NCBI GenBank assembly: GCA_023846275.1
Contig: JAIUJO010000163.1
Location: 55,001 to 119,000 of the forward strand
Direction: 5' to 3'
DNA length: 64,000 nt
Source: Vanilla planifolia
Lineage: Eukaryota; Streptophyta; Magnoliopsida; Asparagales; Orchidaceae
Below the pieces are notes generated by a model. It ran no database searches. It had not been told where the DNA came from and was given only the letters and a program-made list of their open reading frames with translations. Positions 14,101 through 26,775 of this stretch are shown here, piece by piece. The stretch's first letter is position 1. Every line of letters starts with the position of its first letter. The position numbers and the translations under genes were made by a program.

Positions 14101-17100
14101 CATACATATACACACATGCATGCACATAGACACACACAAACCTATACACATGTAGACACACATGCCCATACATAAGCACATAGACATGCACATGTATACA
14201 AATATAAACATACACATGCACACATGTGGATAGCTTGATACACACACATGCAAGCATGAACCAACACACAAATAGGAACACATGTGTATATACACCTACT
14301 CACACATACAAAAGCACAAATATACACATACACACACCCATGTATATACACACATGCACATGCACACACACACATACACACACAACCATAAACTTTCATA
14401 GCTCACACAAATGAACACACACATGTGCATGTACACACACACAAGAACACACACATGTGTATGTTTGCATGTTCACACACACTTGCATACACGCATGCAC
14501 ACACACGTGAATGCATACACACACAGATGCGCACACACTCACACAAGCATATGCACACACATACAACCAGATGCACATGTGCAAGCACACATACATGCAC
14601 AAGCTTGCTTGTAAACATGCACACTTGTGGGCACCCATGCTTACATGAGCACATAGATGCATGCATACACACACACAAAAATAGCCACAAACACACAACC
14701 ACACATTCACATACACTTGCAAACAAACACATGCACATCCTAACACACATACACAAACACACACACACACTTAAACATAAAAACGTTTAGAAATATATAT
14801 ACATGTAGATAAACATGCATACATATGCACATGCATATGCAAACCATGCACATCCACATGCTTACACAAACTCAAATTCACAAATGCACACACACACATG
14901 CATGTACAAACACACACATGCATGCACACTCACACATTCACACAAACAAACAAAAGTACACAAACATGTAAAAATGCATGCACACATATGCACATGCACA
15001 TACACATACACACACACACTTGCATGTGCATATATGCACACATACATACACAAATATACATGCATACACACAAATGCATACACACACACCCCAACACACA
15101 TTCACATGTGCCCCCATGTAGGCACATGCATAAACAAAAACACACACACATGCATTCACACACAAGCATACATGGATGCATACATGCATACGCAAATTTG
15201 CACACACATGCATAAAAAAGTAAACAAATATACATACACTCATGCATAAGAACATACACTTACACGCATGCTCACACACACACACACACTCTCGTACACA
15301 TAAGTAAGCACGCACACACACACATGCACATGCATGCACACACACATAATAATAAACATATAAACACGTGCACAGGCACACATGTACGCACACCTATGCA
15401 CACATATACACATAAACAGATGCAACACAACACACATAAAACACCACATGCAAAGAACCACATGTGCACGCATACACATACACACAAACATTCACACACT
15501 CATACATACATAGAGACATGCACATAAACATGCACACTATACATGCACATGCACATGCACATACACATAGATGAAACATTCACAGACACCCAAACACACA
15601 GACACACAAATAAATAAACACACACACATGCACATTCATGATTACAAACAAAGCACGAACACACGCATTCACCCACAAGCACACATGAATAAGAACACAC
15701 ATCCGCACATGTACATGCATGCATACAGACATACATACATGTATGCACACACACACACACAAACACATGCACAAACAAATGCATATACACATGCACACAC
15801 ACTTGCACACATGCACATGCACAAGCATATACACACACATGAACATTCATAGATAGACACCCACACACACACAAAGGCTCATAGGCATGAACACTTATGC
15901 ACACACACATGCACACAAACAAGCATGCACATATAGATTCTCACATAACAGCACATGCACACACATGTACACATGTACTAGCATGCACACATGTGCATGA
16001 ATGTACACACGATAGACACACACACACACTTGCATCCACATGTAAACATGCACATGCATGCACGCAAGCATAAATGAACAAACACACACACACACACATG
16101 TGCATGCATGCACTCAAAACGAAATATGCATGCACAAATGCACACGTGCATGCACAAACACAAACATTCATGCACACACACGCACACATGAGCACTCACA
16201 AACACATGCACACACATAGGCACAAACACACGCACATGAACAAAGAGATGCACAAACAAATGTCATTAGTACACACACACATGCACATTTGCATACACAC
16301 CAAGACATGCACATGCCTATGCACACACTTGTACCCATATGCACATGCACACATACACATGCACATATAGATTTGCACAAACATGCACACACATAGAGAC
16401 ACACATGCCCACACAAAGATGGATATACACAATCCTATGCACACACATGCATGCACTCACACACACCTACATAAAACACACATACATATCCACATGCAAG
16501 CATGCATGAATACCCAAATACACATATGCACTCACACATAAACACATTCACACACATGCTTATACACACACAAACACACTCAAAAACATACAGACACACA
16601 CAAATATTACACTCACACATGCACACATGCACTTAAAAATACAGGTGGACATGCACACATACACACATGCATACATCAATGTGCACGCACTTGAACCTAC
16701 AAAAAGCACAAACAAATGCACATGCACATGCACACTCATGCATTGATGCACTGATGCACAAACACATGTACAAGCACATGCATGCATATGAACACACATA
16801 AGGACACAACATTCACACACACACACATGAATACAAACACACAAGCACATGTACATAAGCACAAGCACACACACTTATAAAAATAAGCACACACAATATG
16901 AACATAGGCATACACACATGCACACACAAACTCACATACAACCACACACACACACACACAAACACACACTCATGCACCCACCCACAAACATGCACGTGAG
17001 CATGTGCATATGAACACATGAACACACGTGTATGCTTGCATGCACACACGCACTAACACAAACCCCACCTTACTCACACATGCACGCATGTGCATAAGAA

Positions 17101-20100
17101 CAAACCTATGCACACATGCTTATACACACACATATAGATAAAAAAACTTAGACACTCGTACACACATGCATACACATTGGCACACATACACAAGTACACA
17201 TATATGCATGCACACATACACCCACACATACAAAATGCATATGAACACACACGTATACAAACACAAGAACATAAACATAGATGAAAACACACACATGTAT
17301 ACACATATATGTACATTCACACATGTACACATACACACACACACACATACTCAGAACGTACACACGCATACAATCACACACTCAGCAAACACACAAACAC
17401 ACACATGAATGCATCCACACATGCAAACACTCACATGCACTCATGCAAGCTTTCATGTTCATGTACAAATTCATACACACATACACACTAATGCTAGTAT
17501 GTGCATGTCCATGAACACACACACACACACAATGAGATATGAATACACAAACATGCATGCACACAAAAATACACATGTGCACATGCATGCACTGACATAT
17601 ACTCACACAAGAACACACACACACCCACATAAACATACATACACACATGCACACACATGTATACCAACACGCACATACACACACAAACAAAAACATGTAC
17701 ACATGCATGAATAATTATATGCACATAGGCACATAAACATGCATATGAAAATCCATGCACATGCATACACACTCAAATGCACACACATGCATACATGCAT
17801 GTAAAGACTCACCCATACACATGTACACATGCATACAAATGCACACACATTCACATGTATGCACAAACACATACACACATTCACACAATTGTGCACACAT
17901 ACATAGGGACACACAAGCATGCAAAAGGTCACAAACATACTTACACCCACACTGACACCCACACACATGCATAATGACATGCACACGTGCATGAAAACAC
18001 AGCACACGTGAACATGCACACATCCGCACAAGTACACACAAATGAACGCATGCACAAACATTTACATGAACACATACACAAACACATGCACATGTACACT
18101 CAAACGTGCACCAATGCATACATACATGCACACATACAGGTACGAACACACTCACACATGTGTGCATAGATAGATACAGAAATATAGAAGCACACACATG
18201 TTTGCACACACACACACTCACACACATACAAGAAATGTCACACACACACGTGCAAAATAACACATGCACCAAGATTTACACACACACATGTATGTGTTCA
18301 CACATATGCACACACATGTATGCACATGCACAAACACACTCAAAAAAGCTCACAAGTATACACACACATGAGTATAACCAGCACACATATGCATACATAC
18401 ATACAGAGACAAATACATGCATGCATGGACATACACATATACATACATGTAGACACAAGAAATTATAAGCTCACACACACACACACCCAAAACCACACCC
18501 ACAAGCATGCACACAAATAGAAATGCATAGATACACATATGCATGTGAACACACACACACATGTATAGGCATATACATGTCCACAGACACACACATGCAC
18601 ATGCACACACATAAACACACACACCCACCCACCCACAAACACACATTCATGCATGCACATGCACACATAGGTGTGAACACACATACAAACACTTGCACAC
18701 ATCCAAGCACCCTTACACACAAAAGAACATCAAAAAACACAAGTATGCATGCACACATGCACAAATGCACATGCTCATAAATGCACACAGATGCATGAAC
18801 ATGCACACACACATGCATGCACACACATGAAGACACACAAGCATAACCAGGAACACACACACATGCACACATGAACATGTAGAGACACATACATGCATGC
18901 GAACATACACATGAACACATGCATGCATGTAAAATCACACATATGCATGCATCAAAATACATGTATGCATGCACACAAAGATGTGAACAAACTCTCACAC
19001 ATACACACACAATCCTATTTGCTCACAAACACATATATGCATATATGTAGTAATGCAAACTGCAAAGTTGCACACACATACACATGAACATTCATGCACA
19101 TGCATGCATTTGCACCCTTGCATATGGAAAGGAACATACACACGCAAAAAAAGCTAAGGAACACAAACATACATGCATGGACATGTACATGGACAAGCAC
19201 TCTCACATGCACACACACACACACATTCTTAGATTTATATGTGCTCACATATATACACATGCATACTTAAGCACAAACAAATACTCACACAAGCATGCAC
19301 ACACACATACATACACATAAGTGAATGTAAACACACACACATGCTTACATGCACACACACAAACACACACTATAATTGCATGCACACACATAAGCATGAT
19401 TACACATGCACACAAATGATTGGACACACATTGCACACACATGCAAACACATGCACAAACACAAAAACACACACACATATACACACATGGGCATAAACAC
19501 ACACACACACATGTTTACACAAATACAAATAGACATATGTGCACACACACTCCCACACACACATGCAAATAGACACATAGAGGCACATACACAAATGCAC
19601 ACATACATGCACATGCTTTCTCTCACACACACACATGCAAGAAAACTCACACACAAACTCAAATAAAAACACACATATACATGCACATGAATGGATGTAC
19701 ACATGCATGAGCATGTGCACACACATGCATGCACATACACAAATGTTCCCAGACTCACACACATGCATGCAAACAAAAATATGCTTACACACACACACAA
19801 AAGCATACACATACACACACACACATAGACACACATCTATGCAAACATGTACATGTGTGCACATAAACACATGCACACATACAAATACACACACAAATAT
19901 GCTTACACAGATACACACACTTGTACACCTATGTAAACCCATGCACATACACACGTATAGACACACATGCAACAAATATGCACAAGCACACACACAAACA
20001 TATGATCACATATGCACACACACACACACACACACTCATAGACACATGTACATGAACACACACATGCACACACAAACACACACCCTCATAAGAACACAAA

Positions 20101-20840
20101 CAAATATACATGCACACACACATGCACACATAAGTATATGTACATGCACAAGTGCACACACACACATACCTACACATGTGCACATGCACATACATACGTG
20201 CATGTGACTGCATGTATGCACAGATGTATAAACACATACATGTGCATGCACACACATAAATATACACACACATGCATAGGAACATACATGCATGCACACA
20301 CACATGCACACGTGCATGTGAACATGCTTGCATGCTTGCACAAACACACACACAACACCAATGCACAAACACACAAACATGGTCAACTACCACACACATA
20401 CACATACATACACATGCATGCACATTCACAGGCACACATGACACCCATATGCACACACATGCAACCACAAAAAAACACACACAAGCATTCACTTAATCGC
20501 ACTTTTGTGTAAGGACATACGCACACTCTACCACATGCGCACACACATGAATACATAAACACTTGCACAAATAGGCACATACTCACATCCACACACACAT
20601 GCATGTAGAACCATGCAAGCAAGTTCACACACACTTGTAAGCACGTGCAGACTCACCTTCACAAAGACATCCATGTAAACACACACACACATGCACTTAC
20701 ACACACATACGCACGCACACTCATGAGTACACATTGACAGGCACATAAGCACACTCATACATACATACACATGCAATCACACACACACATGCACAAACAC
20801 ACACATGTTATGCACAAGAAGAAGCAAACACACATGCACA

Positions 20841-20849
20841 CCCCCCCCC
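20841..20849 (-). repeat. C9 homopolymer in the CA segment
   Basis: Nine consecutive C between cacatgcaca and acacacacac. On the TG-rich strand this is a G9 run, comparable to the G10 run at 43,679. Confidence 0.95.
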
Positions 20850-21559
20850 ACACACACACATAAATGTGCAAGCATACAGACAAGCACACATGCACATAAA
20901 AACACACAAATACACACCAACTCACTGATACACACATGCATGCATGCATCCATACAAGCACACATATGCACCCAATCAGACACATAGACATGCATATACA
21001 CCTCAAGAAAGCACTTACACATGCCACACAAACATACACACACAAGCACATGCACACACACAAACATACATAGACACACATGAACACACATGCACATGTG
21101 CACAGAAGGAGACAAACGTATACACTTTTACATGTACACATGTGTAGAGCCACACACTCGTGTGAATTTGTTACCATATGCACACACACTTATGCACCAA
21201 CAAACACACATGCATGCACATACATATGCACACACACACACATGTACATGCATGCTCATGCATAAGCACACATATGCATACACACAAGCACACTCACCTA
21301 TGCACGCACACATGCACATAATCATTAGCACACACACCCTTGCACATGCATGCATAGACACACAAGCATGCATAATATATACACAAGCATATAAAAATAT
21401 GCTAGCACAAATAGACATCACACAAGCACATGGATGCACACATGCATGCAAACATAAGCACACAAACTTATACACAAATAAATACACCAATGTACATATA
21501 GGCATGCACATGCAAACACATATGCACCCTCACAATCATGCTTAACCACATATATCTAA

Positions 21560-21626
21560 ACACACACACACACACGCACACACACACACGCACACGCACA
21601 CACAGATATATATATATATATATATT
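21560..21626 (-). repeat. Compound CA/CG and (AT)10 microsatellite
   Basis: Alternating purine-pyrimidine sequence from 21,560 to 21,604, made of CA with several CG steps, then a g, then about ten AT repeats from 21,606 to 21,625. The CpG steps are unusual, since CpG is scarce elsewhere in the array. Confidence 0.92.
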
Positions 21627-22274
21627 TTCAAATGCACACACACATGCACATACACAAACACACACACACATGAACAAATATGCACACAGATGTATATACA
21701 CACATGCTGACACACCCACACATAATCATGCCGATGCACATACACATACATATGCGCAAGCGCACATACGTGCACACAAACAAACACATCCACATATGCA
21801 CAAACACACATATGCACATATAAACACATGCACACATGCAAACATGCACACACACACCCATCTGGATGCATGCACTCACATACACAAACGCACATGCACA
21901 CATGTAATAAAGATATGTGCCTGCATTTATTCAAACATTCTTGTATGTTTGCACACATACACATGTGCTTACACATACACACACTCATGCATGCAAACAC
22001 ATCCACAGGCATACACACACACACCCACACATGCACATACAAACACATATGAACACACACATCAACACAAATGCACACACATATACACGTGCACATGCAC
22101 ACATAAGCACATACCCATGAAAACAAACACAAACTAATATGTATATGCACTCACAAGCAAACACATGCACATGCATATACACATATACACCTGCATAGGG
22201 ACACATGTGCAAACTTATATGCATATGCATGCACACACACACAAGTACTTGCATGCACTCCAACACCCACACAC

Positions 22275-22370
22275 TCATGCACACATACGTGCATGAACAC
22301 TTATGCACACATGCGTGCATGAACACTCATGCACACATATGTGCATGAACACTCATGCATATATGCATAC
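22275..22370 (-). repeat. 26-bp tandem repeat, 3.7 copies
   Basis: Units at 22,275-22,300, 22,301-22,326 and 22,327-22,352 all have the plan tcatgcacacat, two variable bases, gtgcatgaacac, differing at one to three positions. A partial fourth copy runs to about 22,370. Their near-identity against a highly diverged background suggests recent local amplification. Confidence 0.88.
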
Positions 22371-23457
22371 ACACACATACACCTGAACAGGCATGCAAAC
22401 TCGCACCTACACACATGCACACACACATACACATGTGCACGCACGCATGCACATAAGCACACATATACACAAATAAAAAGATGCATGCACACACACATAC
22501 ACACGTACAAAAATACATACATAGATAAATTAATGCTCACACATGCATGCACCTGCACTGACATAGAAACACATACCTATATGCCCACACACTCACACAA
22601 TCACACACATAACATAAAAACATGTCCATGCACCCACACGTGCATACAAACACACATGCACATAAACATACACACACATAGATGCACATGCACACACACA
22701 TGCACAAGCACCCAGCAACATAAACATATGCATGTACATGCACAAACATATTCTTACTCATGTGCATAGCATGCACCCATGCACACACCCACACATAGAA
22801 ACCCACACACACAAACACCACCTAGACACAAATGCATGCATACTTGTACACACACACACATGAAGATAGGCACAAACACACCCAGACACACACAAAAAAG
22901 CATGCACATACAAATGCTCCCACACATATGTATGTACACAAGTCAACACATGTGCACATGTGAACACACACACATACACACAACAAAAACAAGTAGATAT
23001 GTGCATACACTTGCACACAATAAATGAACACATGCAAGCACACACTCATGCACATGTCCATGAATAAATACACATGCACTTCCATGCACAGACACATACA
23101 CACACACACACACACTCATATATACATAAGCACACAACCACTCATACACATAAACACACACACACGCCCACATACATACATATGCAACACACACATTGTC
23201 ACACATGCATAGATGCAAATTCACACACATACACGTAAGCACACACACATGCATATAAGCACCCATGCACACTAATATGAACATATACTCACATGCATGT
23301 GCTTGCACACACTTGCACACTAAGACGTGTATCCATTCACACACACACAAGCTCACAGACATGCACAATCATGTACACATAAGAACACATGTACACACAC
23401 ATGCACACATACACACGTACATGCAAGCACACAAGTACACTCACAAACACACTCGAT

Positions 23458-24740
23458 ACTTGCACACAAACTCACAAACACACATGCATAAACCCACATA
23501 TCACACTTGCACACACTCACACATACACATAGATGCCCATTCATAGTCACACATTGATGCCCAACCACAATTGAACACATAGAAAAATGCATATATACAC
23601 ACAAATATAGACATATGCATAGATGGACACTCACACACAAGAATACACATGTACATATGCACACATACACACTTGTATTCACCTATGCACACTTATGTAT
23701 ACTCACATGTAGATGCACACACACATACACAAAGGCTCATAGACAAGGACAAACACTTGCTCACACATACATAAAGATGCACATGCTTGCACACATATGT
23801 ACACACACCACACACACACAAGCATGCATGTATGTGCACACACATACACACAAATAAGTATGTACATATTCACATACAATCATGCCTAAACACACACATG
23901 CATGCACATACATCGACACACACATATGTAAAATCGTAGATGTAGATGCATACAATGACACAAACATACAAAAATGCACAAGCTCATGCAAACTTCCATG
24001 CATATGCATACATGCTTGATCACACACACACACACACAAATATGAATGTACACACACATCTATATACACAAGATGCATGTACAGAGAAACATGCATGCAT
24101 GCACACACACACATACACATAGCCACTTGCAAGAGCACAAACACACACACGCTCACCCACAAGCAAGCAAAGACACATGCATGCATACACACACTCAAAG
24201 GCACATACTAGCACCATCACACATGCACGTGCACACAGATGTATATGTGCCCACACATATACATACATAAAGATGCTTATGCAGACAAATGCAAAAACAT
24301 ATACACACAACATACATACACACATGTACACATAAATGCATGATTACAAGAATATGCCCACACACATATGCATATACATGCATCTATGCACACACACAAC
24401 CACAACCACACACACACACACATACATGCACACAAGCATACATTCACGCACATGCATAAACACATGCATGAACATATGCACACTCCCACACACACACACA
24501 TTCGCACACACACATTCATACACATACACACACTCATGGATATGTGTGTAAATGCATACACACTCACACATGCACTTGTACACAAATACATGCACACTGA
24601 CACAAACAAGCACAAACACATCTTTTTATGCATGCAAAGAAACACATGCAAAAAACACATGAACACACAAAAACACTCACAAATGCACAAATACAAACAC
24701 ATTCACACATATAAAACACACACATGTAACACATATTCCC
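23458..24740 (-). repeat. Inverted segmental duplication, block 2, right copy
   Basis: Reverse-strand counterpart of 8,945-10,170. On the minus strand, homology ends with gtgtgcaagt at base 23,458. Beyond that the minus strand continues as ordinary TG array (atcgagtgtgtttg), whereas the left copy switches strand. Shared translated words on the two copies include CVSVHLC, SIVV/AIVV and KCDMWVYACV/KCDVWVYACV, in the same order. Confidence 0.87.
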
Positions 24741-26730
24741 ATGCACACACACCCACACACATAAAACACTTGCACAAATGCATATGCACATGTAAGGAAA
24801 TGCCCACCCATACACACTTGCACATGCCAATTTGCACATGAATACATGCATACACACAACCACATACACCCACATGCACATAGGCACACACATACACACA
24901 ACACATATACATATGCACAAATGCTTTTGCACACACATGCTCACATATACACAAACACAGGCACCTACAAGCACATATAGATGCATATACATGCATACAC
25001 TTACATATGTACTTACAAATGAAAGCACAAGCACACACATAGATACAAGTATACATGCATATAGTGCACACCCATGTATAAATTCATACACCAGTGCACA
25101 CATGTGCACCCTCAAACAAACACACAGTCACACACACACAAATGTGCATATGCATGCAAATCTACACACACATAGATGGGCACACATGCACACCTGAGCA
25201 TGCACATGCATGCTCACATGCATGCTGACATGCATGCACACACACACATACACGAGCTCATAGACATGCATCCATGCTTGTACACATCTACAACACATGC
25301 ACATGCACCTATCCTTACATGCTCACAAAAGTACACACGTAAATAGGTGCACACACTTATGTGCACACATACAGATATGCACACACAAGCACACACATGC
25401 ACATAGACACACACATGCATGTGCACACACAAGGACATGCACACTCATGCACATGTGCATCCATAGGAACACATATGTGTGCACAAAGCCTCACAGACAT
25501 GCACACATACACACACAGATGCATGCATGCACACATATGAAATACACTTAGGCACACTAATACACTCAAAGATACATGCTGACACACATACATAAGAACA
25601 AGCATGCACACATGCTCGCATACATGTGCATTCTCAAACACACACACACACACAGATGGATGCACACACAGACACATGCATACAGAGGCACACATGTTCT
25701 TACACAAGTTCTTGCACATACACGGATGTGTGCACATGCACACACACACACACAAATGTACATTAGCATGGACACAAATGCACACAAGCCTACACATGCT
25801 TGCATGTACACTCATGCAAGCATGCACATGCAAAGAGATGTGCATACATGCACACACACACACACCATGCACACGTACACATGCACATTAACACACATGT
25901 GCATACACACATACAAACATGCTCGCAAACACATGCACATGCTCACACTTGCACACACAAATGTGCACACACATACACACACAAGTGCACATAAACTCCT
26001 GCATATACTCACACACACACACGCACATGGACACATATGCACACACCAACACACATACATAAACACATGCAAACATGCACACATGAACACACAAACAAGT
26101 GCACACACACAGGCATATAAACACAGACATACGAGCTCATGCACTAGCATAGGCACATGAACACTCACATGCACACACATACATGGACACATATGAACAC
26201 ATGTGTGCACACACATCCACACACATAAGTACACATACATGCAAACACATGCACACACACACATACTCTCACAAGCACACATATGCAAGCACACATGAAG
26301 AGACACATGCACCATGACATAAATGCACACTCACACACAAACACACAAATGGAGCCAAATAGACACACACATGTGCCTTTTTGCACACACACACACAAGT
26401 AGTCATGCTCACACACATGTATACACATGCACATAAAAACACACATCCACAAACACAAGCACAAAAACACATGCCCATGCATATGCCCATAAACACAAAC
26501 ATTTAAACATACAAACAAATAAACACATACACACACACACTTGCACACATGCATGTGCATCAATGCAAGAAACATGCACATGCACAAGCACATATATGCA
26601 CATTCATTCACACATGTACACACACACATAAACTCACTCATATAAATAATCATAAACATCACAATCACATATGCACACACACACATATAGACACATGCAT
26701 GCTCACACACATCCAGACATACAAGAATTT
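24740..26730 (-). repeat. Inverted segmental duplication, block 1, right copy
   Basis: Reverse-strand counterpart of 1,960-4,140, slightly shorter (about 1,990 against 2,180 bp). Read on the minus strand from 26,730 downwards, it begins with ggatgtgtgtgagcatgcat, as does the left copy near 1,973. It stays colinear until about 24,740, where the match jumps to left-copy position 8,945. Its right end lies within a few bases of the strand switch at 26,735. Confidence 0.88.
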
Positions 26731-26775
26731 ATGTACAAACATGTATGTTTATGTGCTTATTTAAATGCATGTTTG
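26700..26775. other. Second strand-switch junction
   Basis: CA-rich text ends around 26,728 and TG-rich text begins around 26,740, with a small inverted repeat aaacat-gt-atgttt at the centre (about 26,737-26,750). Homology of the inverted copy to the left block reaches to within a few bases of this point (about 26,730, matching left position 1,960), so the duplication edge and the inversion edge nearly coincide. I saw no transposon terminal repeat or target-site duplication. Confidence 0.7.

Larger units (their letters stand above)
10301..23457 (-). repeat. Remaining inverted array without a recognised partner
   Basis: About 13.2 kb of CA-strand array inside the inverted segment. I compared its minus-strand peptides and rare words with both flanking TG segments and found no convincing colinear match. 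It contains 22-bp and 26-bp short tandem arrays, a C9 run and a CA/CG-(AT) microsatellite, listed separately. No gene is supported. Confidence 0.6.
10171..26735 (-). repeat. Degenerate TG/CA array, segment 2, inverted (CA-rich strand on top)
   Basis: The same kind of array as the two flanking segments, but in opposite orientation: the top strand is CA-rich (acacatgcacacac and variants) without reversion for about 16.5 kb. Both ends are abrupt. Its right part (23,458-26,730) is a diverged reverse copy of 1,960-10,170. For 10,301-23,457 I found no clear partner by eye. The reversed orientation, together with homology to the TG-strand block, shows that it is an inverted piece of the same array and not an independent CA repeat. 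No genes are supported. Confidence 0.93.

Noticed and set aside
18621-18634. C-rich cacccacccaccc as a G-quadruplex on the minus strand
   Set aside because: Only three C3 tracts are present; a fourth within normal loop distance is missing.
22275-22370. Possible CRISPR-like repeat because of regular 26-bp units
   Set aside because: The units are directly adjacent with no spacers, and the surroundings are a eukaryote-type dinucleotide array.
26700-26775. Transposon terminal inverted repeat at the second strand switch
   Set aside because: The aaacat/atgttt inverted repeat is six bases long and has no partner at 10,170 and no target-site duplication.
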